64,000 nucleotides of DNA, from NCBI GenBank assembly GCA_965226155.1, contig OZ245331.1:1736001-1800000 (forward strand). Direction: 5' to 3'. Source of the stretch: G965226155 sp965226155. Lineage in GTDB: Bacteria > Pseudomonadota > Gammaproteobacteria > Eutrophobiales > Eutrophobiaceae. Each line of letters starts with the position of its first letter. Position 1 is the stretch's first letter. Of the stretch, positions 1 to 8,925 are shown piece after piece. A program made the translations under genes and the position numbers. The notes under the pieces are model-generated. The model had not been told where the DNA came from. It saw nothing but the letters and a program-made list of their open reading frames with translations, and did no database searches.

Positions 1-2
1 GG

Positions 3-2672
3 ATCGACTTTAATGCCGGCGCTGGGATTGTTGTTCGTGAGTATCAAACGGATGTTGGTCCTGTCGACTATGCTCTGTTTATTGACAAGAAGCCTGTCGG
101 CGTGATTGAGGCCAAACCAGAGCATTGGGGCCAGAAAATCACGATAGTTGAGAAACAATCCGGTGATTATGCTGCTGCCAAGCTTAAGTGGCTCAAAAAT
201 GACAAACCTCTGCCATTCGTTTACGAATGCACCGGCGTGTTGACACGGTTCACTGACAGGCGCGATCCCAGGCCCCGCTCTCGAGAGGTATTTAACTTTC
301 CCCGACCAGAGACAATGCAGGAGTGGCTAGTTCAGCCAGTTTCTCTTCGTTCACGGTTTCAAGGACTACCATATCTTGATAAACCAGGACTTAGAGTTTG
401 TCAGGTCAATGCTATTGATAAGCTGGAGACATCCTTCAAGAATAACCACCCACGCGCCCTTATTCAGATGGCCACTGGCTCGGGCAAGACCTACACAGCC
501 ATCACTTCAATCTACCGGCTGCTTAAACACGCTGATGCTAAGCGCATCCTCTTTCTCGTGGACACCAGAAATCTGGGTGAGCAGGCAGAGCAGGAATTCA
601 TGGCGTACGTATCCAGCGACGACAACCGCAAGTTCACCGAGCTTTACAACGTCCAACGCCTCACATCGTCCTTCGTCGCTAAGGATAGTCAAGTTTGTAT
701 CAGCACCATCCAGCGCATGTACTCGCTCCTTAAGGATCAGGAGATGGATGTGGCTGCTGAGGAAATCAATCCGGCGGAACTGGCTCAGCCCAAAGAACCC
801 ATGCCGGTTGTCTATAACAACAAGATTCCACCCGAGTTCTTCGACTTCATCATCATCGATGAATGCCACCGATCGATCTACAACCTATGGCGGCAGGTTC
901 TAGAGTATTTCGATGCCTTTCTCATTGGCCTAACGGCCACACCAGACAACCGTACTTACGGGTTTTTCAGGAAGAACGTCGTCAGCGAGTATACCCATGA
1001 GCAAGCCGTGGCCGATGGCGTCAATGTCGGCTACGAAGTGTACGTGATCGATACGGAAAAGACGAAGCATGGCGGTAAACTCAAGGCGAATCAGCAGATC
1101 GAGAAGCGCGAGCGCTTGACGCGGAAGAAGCGCTGGGAAACGCAAGATGAGGATGAAGCCTACTCAGCCCAGCAACTCGATCGCGATGTCGTCAACCCCG
1201 ACCAGATCCGCACTATCATCAACACCTTCCGCAGTAAGATGCCAGAGATATTCCCCGGCCGCACCGAGGTACCGAAGACACTTATTTTTGCCAAGACCGA
1301 CAGCCACGCTGATGACATCATCCAGACCGTGCGCGAAGAATTTGCTGAAGGCAACGAATTCTGCAAGAAGGTCACCTATAAAACTGAAGAAGACCCGAAA
1401 TCCGTCCTTGCCCAGTTCCGCAATGACTACTATCCGCGCATCGCCGTGACCGTGGACATGATTGCCACAGGTACCGATGTTAAACCGCTCGAATGCCTGC
1501 TCTTCATGCGCGACGTGAGAAGCCGCAATTATTTTGAGCAGATGCAGGGCCGTGGCACCCGTACCCTTGACCATGACGATCTCAAGAAAGTCTCGCCTTC
1601 CGCCTTCAGTGGGAAGACTCACTATGTGATCGTGGACGCCGTCGGTATCACGAAATCGCTCAAGACCGCGAATGAGCCGCTCATCACCAAACCCTCTGTG
1701 CCGCTTAAGGATCTCGCCATGGGCGTGATGATGGGTGCACGTGATGAGGACACGGTGAGTTCTCTTGCCGGACGCCTTGCCCGGCTCAACCAGCAGCTTA
1801 GCCCCACCGAGCTGAGGCGAATCAAGGAACAAGTCGGCGGCATCGAACTTACCCAAATCGTCGGCAATCTGCTGGCGGCCATCGACCCTGACCGCATTCG
1901 GGAGAAAGCGCGCGAGATTGAGTCCGTATCCGATGATGACGAGCCGTCACCTGCGGCCTGTGATACGGCTCGGCAACAGTTGGTTGATGATGCTGCCAGC
2001 GTCTTCAGCGGCGAACTGATCGAGCTGATCGACTCAATTCGCCGAGACAAGGAACAGACCATAGACAACGACGGTCTGGACGACGTGCTCCGTGCCGAAT
2101 GGGAAGGCGACGCTCATGAGAACGCGGAAGCCATGGTACAGGATTTCCAGCATTATCTGGAAGCCAATCGTGATGAGATCGAAGCTCTGACTATCTTTTA
2201 CGCCCAACCGCACCGTCGCCGTGAACTGACCTACGCCATGATCAAGGAGGTACTCGACAGGCTAAAGAATGATCAGCCGCGTTTGTCTCCTTTGCGAATC
2301 TGGCAGGCCTACGTCTTGCTCGACGATTACAAGGGTGGTCAACCAATCAGCGAACTGACAGTACTTGTGGCGCTGATCCGCCGCATCTGCGGTATCGATG
2401 CAACGATCTCGCCCTATTCGGACACCGTGCGGCGTAACTTTCAGAACTGGATCATGACGCACCACAGCGGCGGCGGAGAGAAATTCAATGAAAAGCAGAT
2501 GGAGTGGCTGCGCATGATCCGCGATCACGTCATCAGTTCCTTTCATCTGGATCGGGATGATCTTGATATGGCTCCGTTTGATAGCAAAGGTGGTATGGGG
2601 CAGATGTATAAGCTCTTTGGTGACCGGATGGATAGCGTAATTGACGATCTGAATCGGGCATTGGCAGCGTAG
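3..2672 (+). CDS. hsdR: Type I restriction enzyme R subunit, 5' end outside window
   Basis: ATP-dependent translocase and endonuclease subunit of a type I restriction complex. The reading frame is open from base 3, so the true start lies upstream; an internal GTG at 102 is not the start. Near the visible N-terminus a PD-(D/E)xK nuclease site is complete: Asp22, Glu36 and Lys38 in visible numbering (PVDY then IEAK). A Walker A motif (ATGSGKT, about bases 471-491), a DECH box (about 850-870) and helicase motifs such as TATPDNRT follow; the C-terminal third is the helical region that contacts the methylase core. Stop TAG is 1 base before hsdS. No frameshift or stop is visible, so the subunit looks functional apart from the missing start. 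Family assignment is secure. Confidence 0.95.
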   Translation: MDFNAGAGIVVREYQTDVGPVDYALFIDKKPVGVIEAKPEHWGQKITIVEKQSGDYAAAKLKWLKNDKPLPFVYECTGVLTRFTDRRDPRPRSREVFNFPRPETMQEWLVQPVSLRSRFQGLPYLDKPGLRVCQVNAIDKLETSFKNNHPRALIQMATGSGKTYTAITSIYRLLKHADAKRILFLVDTRNLGEQAEQEFMAYVSSDDNRKFTELYNVQRLTSSFVAKDSQVCISTIQRMYSLLKDQEMDVAAEEINPAELAQPKEPMPVVYNNKIPPEFFDFIIIDECHRSIYNLWRQVLEYFDAFLIGLTATPDNRTYGFFRKNVVSEYTHEQAVADGVNVGYEVYVIDTEKTKHGGKLKANQQIEKRERLTRKKRWETQDEDEAYSAQQLDRDVVNPDQIRTIINTFRSKMPEIFPGRTEVPKTLIFAKTDSHADDIIQTVREEFAEGNEFCKKVTYKTEEDPKSVLAQFRNDYYPRIAVTVDMIATGTDVKPLECLLFMRDVRSRNYFEQMQGRGTRTLDHDDLKKVSPSAFSGKTHYVIVDAVGITKSLKTANEPLITKPSVPLKDLAMGVMMGARDEDTVSSLAGRLARLNQQLSPTELRRIKEQVGGIELTQIVGNLLAAIDPDRIREKAREIESVSDDDEPSPAACDTARQQLVDDAASVFSGELIELIDSIRRDKEQTIDNDGLDDVLRAEWEGDAHENAEAMVQDFQHYLEANRDEIEALTIFYAQPHRRRELTYAMIKEVLDRLKNDQPRLSPLRIWQAYVLLDDYKGGQPISELTVLVALIRRICGIDATISPYSDTVRRNFQNWIMTHHSGGGEKFNEKQMEWLRMIRDHVISSFHLDRDDLDMAPFDSKGGMGQMYKLFGDRMDSVIDDLNRALAA

Positions 2673-2673
2673 A

Positions 2674-4278
2674 ATGAAGAAATTTTTACCTAAGACTTGG
2701 AACACTTGTTCCTTAGATGACCTCATTATTTTCGTACTAGGAGGTGATTGGGGCAAGAGGGCTGATTATGAGGATCCAGAATATACAGAAGTTCGCTGTA
2801 TCCGAGCATCGGAGGTTCGTGATTGGGATATTGATAAGGGTAAAACCGCGGCGCGGCGGCGCGTAAAGCACTCTAGTCTTGCCAGTCGAAAACTTTGTGA
2901 AAACGACATCCTAGTAGAGATTTCGGGTGGAGGACCAGAGCAGCCCGTAGGCCGAACGCTGTTGATCGATAAGTCTACGTTAGTATGCAATGCCGATACT
3001 CCCAAAGTATGCACTAACTTCTTTCGTCTCATGCGTCCATCGGCTGAGCTTAGTGCAAAATACTTGAATTCATACCTCCAATACTTCTACAAAATGGGAA
3101 ATACCAAAGAATTGCAGAGCGGTAGCAACAACCTCCGAAATCTTAAGTTTAGCGACTACATGTCTATCTTGGTTCCGATCGCCCCAAGAGAAGAACAAGA
3201 CCGCATCGTCGCCAAGATCGAGGAACTGTTTTCTGAACTGGACAAGGGCGTTGAAAGCCTGAAGACAGCGCAAGAGCAATTGAAGGTATATCGTCAGGCT
3301 GTGCTTAAGCACGCCTTCGAAGGCAAGCTCACGGCGCAATGGCGTGAGGAGAATAAAGAAAAGCTTGAAACCGCCGATGAGATCCTTGCTCGTATTAAAG
3401 AAGAGCGTGAAGCGCTGTATAAGCAGCAGCTTGAACAATGGGATATTTCAGCAGGCTTATGGGAAATGGAAGGCAAACAGGGCAAGAAGCCGAGCAAACC
3501 AAAGTATAGCGGAAAACTCGAACTACCAAGCCATAATGAAATCAACGATCTAGTGTCACTGCCTAGCGGGTGGGCCTGGTTAAAGATAGGAGATCTTTGC
3601 AATGTTGTGCGAGGAGGTTCCCCCCGACCTGCTGGCGATATGAGATTCTATGAAGGCGATATTCCTTTCTTAAAGGTCGCTGATCTAACTGGAAGCCCTG
3701 GTGCCTACCTAGATAAGTCTACATATACAATTAAAGAAGCAGGTCTCCAGAAAACGCGTCGTGTTGCACCAAACACCCTGCTAATTTCAAATAGTGGTGC
3801 CACGTTGGGTGTGCCAAAAATCTGTCTAATTGATACTACCTTTAATGACGGTATTGCAGCTTTTCTCGGACTGGATAAAGAGGCGTTACGTTATCACTAT
3901 TACTTTTGGCTCAGCAAGATTGCAGATCTTCGAAGCATAAATCAGGGCGCCGCTCAACCAAATCTCAATACTAACCTGTTGAAAGACGTATTTATTCCGA
4001 TCTGCTCTTCCCAAGAAATTGAAGCTATAGTGGATGAAGTAGAAAATGCTTTTTCCGTTTGTGACCAGCTTTTACACGAGGTCGAACAGACTATTTTTAG
4101 ATATCAGGCCCTTCGTCAATCAATCCTCAAACACGTCTTTTCCGGCAAGCTTATTAAACAGGATCCTAATGATGAACCTGCATCCATTCTTCTGGACAGG
4201 ATCAAGGCGGAGAAAGAGCAGGGGGAAAAGAACGGTAAGATCACCCGGAAAGCTAGAAAAAAGAGGACTGCCGCATGA
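2674..4278 (+). CDS. hsdS: Type I restriction-modification specificity subunit S
   Basis: DNA-recognition subunit that gives the type I enzyme its bipartite target. At 534 residues it has the usual two target-recognition domains: TRD1 roughly 1-170, a conserved helical spacer around 170-290 (PREEQDRIVAKIEEL motif), TRD2 roughly 295-480, and a second conserved helical segment with YRQAVLKHAF and its repeat YQALRQSILKHVF, the internal duplication typical of HsdS. The start ATG at 2674 follows the hsdR stop directly, implying translational coupling, and its 3' end overlaps hsdM by an ATGA. The C-terminal tail is rich in Lys and Arg. TRDs evolve fast, so the recognition sequence cannot be read from the protein. 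Confidence 0.93.
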   Translation: MKKFLPKTWNTCSLDDLIIFVLGGDWGKRADYEDPEYTEVRCIRASEVRDWDIDKGKTAARRRVKHSSLASRKLCENDILVEISGGGPEQPVGRTLLIDKSTLVCNADTPKVCTNFFRLMRPSAELSAKYLNSYLQYFYKMGNTKELQSGSNNLRNLKFSDYMSILVPIAPREEQDRIVAKIEELFSELDKGVESLKTAQEQLKVYRQAVLKHAFEGKLTAQWREENKEKLETADEILARIKEEREALYKQQLEQWDISAGLWEMEGKQGKKPSKPKYSGKLELPSHNEINDLVSLPSGWAWLKIGDLCNVVRGGSPRPAGDMRFYEGDIPFLKVADLTGSPGAYLDKSTYTIKEAGLQKTRRVAPNTLLISNSGATLGVPKICLIDTTFNDGIAAFLGLDKEALRYHYYFWLSKIADLRSINQGAAQPNLNTNLLKDVFIPICSSQEIEAIVDEVENAFSVCDQLLHEVEQTIFRYQALRQSILKHVFSGKLIKQDPNDEPASILLDRIKAEKEQGEKNGKITRKARKKRTAA

Positions 4279-5765
4279 ACACTGCTCCCATAATTTCCAA
4301 AGTTTGGAGTTTTTGCACCATCTTGCGTGATGACGGAGTCGGCTACGTTGACTACTTGGAGCAGCTCACCTACCTCATCTTTCTCAAGATGGCCGATGAG
4401 TACACCAAACTGCCTTACAACCGCGATGTCGGTATTCCTGTTGAATATAACTGGCAAAACCTGAAGTCGAAGCGGGGCGCGGAGCTCGAAGGCTACTACA
4501 TGGCTCTGCTGCGCGAACTTGGTACAAAGAAAGGTTTGTTGGGGCAGATTTTCACCAAGGCCCAGAACAAAATACAGGATCCGGCGAAGCTTTACCGCCT
4601 CATCGACATGGTCGACGACACCGAGTGGGTCACCATGGACACCGACATCAAGGGTGATATCTACGAGAACCTGCTGGAGAGAAACGCTGAGGACACCAAA
4701 TCCGGTGCCGGCCAGTACTTCACACCACGCTCGCTTATTCGCGCCATGGTCGAATGTGTACGCCCTGAACCAGGCAGGCTCATTGCTGATCCGGCCTGCG
4801 GCACGGGCGGTTTCTTTCTAGCTGCCTACGACTTCATGACCAACCCAGATAACTTCAATCTTGACAAGAAGCAGAAGGCCTTCCTGAAGCACGAGGGCTT
4901 TCATGGCAACGAGATCGTCACCAACACGCGCCGCCTGTGCCTGATGAACATGTTTTTACACAACATTGGCGAAATTGAGGATGGTGTGCCCATATCTCCA
5001 AATGATTCACTGGTGGCCGATGCAGGCAAGCACTTTGACTATGTACTTGCAAACCCGCCCTTCGGTAAAAAGAGTGCCATGAGCTTCACGAATGAGGAGG
5101 GCGAACAGGAAAAGGATGATCTGACCTATAACCGTCAAGATTTCTGGGCAACGACTTCGAACAAACAACTCAATTTCGTGCAGCACATCCGCACGATGCT
5201 CAAGACCGCCGGCCGTGCGGCCGTTGTCGTTCCTGATAATGTACTGTTTGAGGGCGGTGCCGGCGAGACAATTCGCAAGAAACTGCTGGACAATACAGAC
5301 CTGCACACCATCCTGCGACTTCCGACTGGCGTATTCTACAAGCCAGGAGTCAAGGCCAATGTGATCTTCTTCGATAACCACGAAGCCAGTCCGGACCCCT
5401 GGACGAAACAGGTCTGGTACTACGATTACCGTACCAATATTCATCACACGCTGAAGAAGAAGTCGATGAGCTACGAGGATCTGTCAGATTTTGTTAATTG
5501 TTATAATCCCCAGAACCGACACCGGCGCAAGGCCACTTGGGATAAGGAGGATGCACCGGAAGGTCGCTGGCGCAGCTATAGCTACGAGGAGATTACAACA
5601 CGTGACAAGACTAGTCTTGACCTCTTCTGGCTTAAGGACAAAAGCCTGACTGACTTGGATAACCTGCCCGACCCTGATGATCTTGTGGAGGAGATTATTG
5701 AGAATCTTGAGGCGGGTCTCAACAGCTTTCGCGAAGTGCTCTCCGGGTTACGGCAATCAGGGTAG
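4275..5765 (+). CDS. hsdM: Type I restriction-modification DNA methyltransferase subunit M
   Basis: N6-adenine methyltransferase subunit; with HsdS it protects host sites. 496 residues. An N-terminal helical HsdM_N region (about 1-140) precedes the catalytic domain with SAM-binding motif I (DPACGTGGF, near base 4790) and motif IV NPPF (near 5050). The gene starts within the hsdS stop (ATGA at 4275). Gene order R-S-M in one strand with couplings of -4 to +1 bases argues for one transcript. About 170 bases separate its stop from the left end of the IS3-A element, so the operon's 3' end is untouched. Confidence 0.95.
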   Translation: MNTAPIISKVWSFCTILRDDGVGYVDYLEQLTYLIFLKMADEYTKLPYNRDVGIPVEYNWQNLKSKRGAELEGYYMALLRELGTKKGLLGQIFTKAQNKIQDPAKLYRLIDMVDDTEWVTMDTDIKGDIYENLLERNAEDTKSGAGQYFTPRSLIRAMVECVRPEPGRLIADPACGTGGFFLAAYDFMTNPDNFNLDKKQKAFLKHEGFHGNEIVTNTRRLCLMNMFLHNIGEIEDGVPISPNDSLVADAGKHFDYVLANPPFGKKSAMSFTNEEGEQEKDDLTYNRQDFWATTSNKQLNFVQHIRTMLKTAGRAAVVVPDNVLFEGGAGETIRKKLLDNTDLHTILRLPTGVFYKPGVKANVIFFDNHEASPDPWTKQVWYYDYRTNIHHTLKKKSMSYEDLSDFVNCYNPQNRHRRKATWDKEDAPEGRWRSYSYEEITTRDKTSLDLFWLKDKSLTDLDNLPDPDDLVEEIIENLEAGLNSFREVLSGLRQSG

Positions 5766-6021
5766 TTGGATGAGGTGGGGCAAAAGGTAAAGACATGGAA
5801 GTTCAAAACTCTTAAAACCACTAATTATTCACTAAAGGGTGGTCCAACGTGAAAGATAAATACATCATGTTATTTCTACTTCGAGAGCTTCAACGGCAAG
5901 TTATATAAGGTAGCCGCGGCTAATCTTGGATGTGTATCCCGTCAAAGCATATGAGACACAATTGAGCTAAATTCTAAGAGGGACTTCTGATAAGTTAACC
6001 TTATAAAACAGGAGTCTCATT

Positions 6022-6381
6022 ATGGGTAATAATAGCGAGAAGTTGGTTAAAGAAATACGTCGTCGTACCCGCAAAAAGTATTCCTCTGAAGAAGAGATCC
6101 GAATTGTGCTGGAAGGTATGCGTGGAGAAGAAAGTATCGCTGAGCTGTGCCGCCGGGAAGGATTGAATCAAAACGTGTATTACCGCTGGAGCAAGGAGTT
6201 TCTAGAGGCCGGGAAACAGCGCCTGGCTGGCGATATCAAACGGGAAGCCAGTTCCAGTGAAGTCACCGATCTGAAGAGAGAAAACGACCAGCTCAAACGC
6301 CTGCTAGCCGACATCATGCTGAAGAACGATGTGCTTAAAAAAAGTGTGCTTGGCTTGGAGTCGACCTGGGCAGACGAATGA
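6022..6381 (+). CDS. IS3-family transposase OrfA (helix-turn-helix)
   Basis: 119-residue DNA-binding half of the IS3-A transposase. It has a helix-turn-helix of the Tnp_IS3/HTH_Tnp type (EEKIRIVLEG, then a SIAELCRREGL helix and YYRWSKEFL recognition helix, about residues 20-65) followed by a leucine-rich coiled coil (EVTDLKRENDQLKRLL, about 80-110). ATG at 6022 is preceded by AGGAG. It ends in an ATGA overlap with orfB, so OrfB may be made by re-initiation, by frameshift fusion, or both. Nearly identical copies occur at 38177-38536 and 40177-40536. Confidence 0.9.
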   Translation: MGNNSEKLVKEIRRRTRKKYSSEEEIRIVLEGMRGEESIAELCRREGLNQNVYYRWSKEFLEAGKQRLAGDIKREASSSEVTDLKRENDQLKRLLADIMLKNDVLKKSVLGLESTWADE

Positions 6382-7364
6382 GTTTGTCAGCGGCAGAGAA
6401 GCTGGAAGTGACCCGGTTGGTAGAAGGCTCGGAATTACCTGTTAGATGTACCCTGAGAGAATTAGGGGTGAGTCGTAGTAGCTTTTATCGTTGGTATCGG
6501 CAATATCTGGATAATGGACCAGAGGGTCTGGAGCCAAGCAGTCGATCACCTAGGCGGTTCTGGAATAAGTTACCGGAGACGGTGAAGGAGCAGTGTCTGG
6601 AGATCGCCTTGCAACATCCAGACAAATCACCCCGCGAGTTAGCGTGGACCATCACCGATGAACATAGTTGCTTCATCTCGGGATCCAGTGTCTATCGCCT
6701 GTTAAAGCAATACGATCTCATTACCAGTCCTGCTTATATCCTGATGCAAGCGGGGGATTCGTTTCAGAATCCAACACGACGAGTCAACGAGCTATGGCAG
6801 ACGGACTTCACCTACTTTCGTGTCGTGGGTTGGGGGTGGTATTACCTGTCCACGGTGCTGGATGATTACTCCCGCTATATCATTGCCTGGAAGTTAACGA
6901 CCAGCATGGCAACTGGTGACGTGAAGCAAACACTGGATGCGGCGATTGAGACCACCGGTGTCAACGAGATAACGGTCAAACACCGTCCTCGTTTACTCAG
7001 TGATAACGGACCTTGTTATATCTCGTCAGAATTAAAAGACTACCTGGGCAAACACCAACTGCAACATACCCGTGGCGCACCGTATCACCCTATGACCCAA
7101 GGCAAGATTGAACGTTATCACCGTTCCATGAAGAACGTCGTAAAGTTGGAGCACTATTACTATCCTTGGGAACTGGAACAGGCCATCCGGCAATTCGTTC
7201 AGTACTACAATCATGAGCGTTACCATGAGTCGCTCGACAACATTACACCTGCCGATATGTATTTTGGCCGTTATCAGGAAATCATAGACAGAAGAGCCGT
7301 CATTAAACACGAAACGCTACAACTGAGGAGGAAGGATAATTTAAGTTTATCTATGAACCAGTGA
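6378..7364 (+). CDS. IS3-family transposase OrfB (DDE integrase), intact
   Basis: 328-residue catalytic half of the IS3-A transposase. An HTH-like N-terminal part (about 1-115) is followed by an rve-type integrase core with the DDE triad Asp143 (WQTDFTYF), Asp209 (LLSDNGP) and Glu245 (GKIERYHRS). It overlaps orfA by 4 bases. This copy has no stop or frameshift and is the likely source of active transposase for the other copies. The nested copy at 38533-39519 differs by a stop at the position of Gln227. Confidence 0.92.
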   Translation: MSLSAAEKLEVTRLVEGSELPVRCTLRELGVSRSSFYRWYRQYLDNGPEGLEPSSRSPRRFWNKLPETVKEQCLEIALQHPDKSPRELAWTITDEHSCFISGSSVYRLLKQYDLITSPAYILMQAGDSFQNPTRRVNELWQTDFTYFRVVGWGWYYLSTVLDDYSRYIIAWKLTTSMATGDVKQTLDAAIETTGVNEITVKHRPRLLSDNGPCYISSELKDYLGKHQLQHTRGAPYHPMTQGKIERYHRSMKNVVKLEHYYYPWELEQAIRQFVQYYNHERYHESLDNITPADMYFGRYQEIIDRRAVIKHETLQLRRKDNLSLSMNQ

Positions 7365-7437
7365 AATAGGACTACAATGTATGAAAGTCTCTCTTAACTC
7401 TTAGACTATTGTGTCCCAGATCTTTTGACGACTTACA

Positions 7438-7656
7438 CTGAAATAATTCATCCTGTATATTTATGACAAGCCTCTCACTCGAAGTATCATCAGTATAGGC
7501 CCCATTCATCATTGAATGATCTGACGCCGGAGGCGTTTTACCAGCAACATCAGAAAGCCGGAAACCTTGAATTGACAGGTGTCTAGTTTTGGAGAGGGGC
7601 TCAATCAATGGCCACACTCTCTTAAAAAGTGGATCACTAATTAGGGGGTAGGTCAT
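7438..7656 (-). pseudogene. Sixth gene of the cyclase operon, 3' end cut off by IS3-A
   Basis: About 73 host-derived residues starting at the ATG at 7656 and reading to the IS boundary at 7438; the frame then continues into the IS end and stops inside it at 7372. The start overlaps the HEAT-repeat gene's stop by 20 bases, matching the overlapping style of the whole operon, which is why I read it as a genuine sixth gene rather than chance. The visible part (MTYPLISDPLFKRVWPLIEP at the start, then a hydrophilic stretch) matches no family I recognise. The C-terminal remainder is not present at the other side of the IS, so the insertion was accompanied by a deletion. Confidence 0.55.
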
Positions 7657-8104
7657 TAGATAATAATCTTCGTTCAGCCGTAATAATAGCAGTAAAACGG
7701 ATCTCCTCTTGGGGATCATCCAACAATAGCTGGATAGTTTTGTTAACCTGTTCACCCTGAAAGGCGTATAGAGCTTCAACACATTCATGTCTTACAACAA
7801 CGGATTGATCATAGATAGCCGACTGACAGATGGTTAGTGCAGCCTCTATGCCTTTAATTTTTTCATTCTCAGCTAGCTTCCCTAAAACAAAAGCAGCTTC
7901 ATGACGTACGATGGGATCAGGATCATTGATTAATATATCAATTAGGAACCTCTCAATGTCAATTGGATTGTCAATAGTCGCTTTTTGCAGGCTTTCAATC
8001 TGATCCATGCGCTGCGCTGCAGATAACTTCGCAAATATCGGGGAGATCAGTTGATAATTTGAAGTGTCGACGGATTTTGATTTAATTCGTTCCACGTGAT
8101 CCAC
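7637..8104 (-). CDS. HEAT-repeat protein
   Basis: 155-residue all-helical protein with about three HEAT/PBS-lyase-type repeats, recognisable from the recurring D-P-x-V-R-H-E-A pattern (DPDPIVRHEAAFVLGKLAE, then a QSVVVRHECVEALYA unit, then DPQEEIRFTAI). Such repeats are protein-protein scaffolds; in phycobilin lyases and deoxyhypusine hydroxylase they form a binding surface. The ATG at 8104 overlaps the glycosyltransferase 3' end by 58 bases; an internal Met at about 8008 is an alternative start that would remove the overlap. Its place at the end of the cyclase operon suggests an adaptor role, but the partner is unknown. Confidence 0.75.
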   Translation of the reverse strand: MDHVERIKSKSVDTSNYQLISPIFAKLSAAQRMDQIESLQKATIDNPIDIERFLIDILINDPDPIVRHEAAFVLGKLAENEKIKGIEAALTICQSAIYDQSVVVRHECVEALYAFQGEQVNKTIQLLLDDPQEEIRFTAIITAERRLLSNDLPPN

Positions 8105-8925
8105 TGTCCGTTGATTTTGTAAATATACTCATCAATATCTGCGCCATTAATGTTTACAGTACCTTTGAATTTACAGTCATTAGTTATTAGTCCACGTTGA
8201 TTCGCACCTTCTATCATTGTCTTGATATAATTATGTTCAACATCTTTCCATCGAGTTCGGCACAACCCATTCGGATTGTCACGGTAAACGTAACCTGTTT
8301 CCTCTATGAACCCAACTTCATTGACTAAGAGTGATTGACAAGCACGCAATAAAATATCTTGATCTTCGCCTATTGCGAGACAACTATCGTAGCCGTTTAT
8401 ACTTCGTATCAGAGTTGAACGAGCTATAATTCCATGATAGTAAAAGTCAAACCATAAAAATGGATCCAATGGTGTCAAACCATGTTTATAATACTGCTCT
8501 TGCCAGATTGATGAGCAACGATGCTCAACTCTGCTACTCTCTTTTAAAAAATCAACTGAGAAACAGAGTAATGAATATGTCACTGGTACCGCATTGATTA
8601 TTACGCTAACATCCGAGACTAGCATATCATCGGAGTCCAGCACCAATATCCAGTCCCCCTTGGCGATGTCTATTGCTGCATTCCGTGCAATAGATAAACC
8701 TGAATTTGTGCTAAGTGTGTGAAAAACCAGATGATGATAATTATTGAAATTACTCAATACCTCATGATATGGCTTGATATAGTTTGTATCTGATCCATCA
8801 TCAATAACTATCCATTCAACAGGTAGTTTCTGTGCTTTTACTGATTCTGCACATTGGTAAAATAACTCAGCATCTTGATTGTAGATACAAGTAATAACCG
8901 AGATCACGATTTGCACAGTTAACAA
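8047..8925 (-). CDS. Family 2 glycosyltransferase
   Basis: 292 residues with a GT-A fold of CAZy family GT2: an N-terminal ISVITCIYNQ strand, the nucleotide-binding DDG at 42-44, the NSGLSIARN segment near 74-82, and the metal-binding DSDD at 97-100. These proteins transfer a sugar from an NDP-sugar to a saccharide, lipid or protein. No membrane segment is visible, so it is probably cytoplasmic. It overlaps the cyclase gene by 7 bases and the HEAT gene by 58. GT2 alone would suggest surface polysaccharide synthesis, yet the neighbours (cyclase, hydrolase, HEAT) are not a typical polysaccharide locus. The acceptor cannot be inferred. Confidence 0.85.
   Translation of the reverse strand: MLTVQIVISVITCIYNQDAELFYQCAESVKAQKLPVEWIVIDDGSDTNYIKPYHEVLSNFNNYHHLVFHTLSTNSGLSIARNAAIDIAKGDWILVLDSDDMLVSDVSVIINAVPVTYSLLCFSVDFLKESSRVEHRCSSIWQEQYYKHGLTPLDPFLWFDFYYHGIIARSTLIRSINGYDSCLAIGEDQDILLRACQSLLVNEVGFIEETGYVYRDNPNGLCRTRWKDVEHNYIKTMIEGANQRGLITNDCKFKGTVNINGADIDEYIYKINGQWITWNELNQNPSTLQIIN

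Larger units (their letters stand above)
5933..7437 (+). mobile_element. IS3-family insertion sequence, intact copy (IS3-A)
   Basis: A 1505-bp element bounded by imperfect terminal inverted repeats: left TGTATCCCGTCAAAGC, right (reverse complement) TGTAAGTCGTCAAAAG, both followed by a shared ACACAAT block and an AAGAG-GACTT block. It carries two overlapping frames, orfA and orfB, with complete DDE residues. I see no clear target duplication: left flank ends TTGGATG, right flank starts CTGAAATA, which suggests the neighbours were later rearranged or that the two flanks never belonged together. The right end cuts a leftward gene (7438-7656). Other copies or relics in the window lie at 24679-24796, 33727-34211, 37610-40624 and, nested, 38089-39592. 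This is the only copy with both frames open. Confidence 0.92.

Noticed and set aside
507..869. Minus-strand open frames inside hsdR (also 1164-1856, 1622-2068, 2262-2756)
   Set aside because: They lie opposite a gene with clear motifs throughout and have no ribosome-binding sites or family features.
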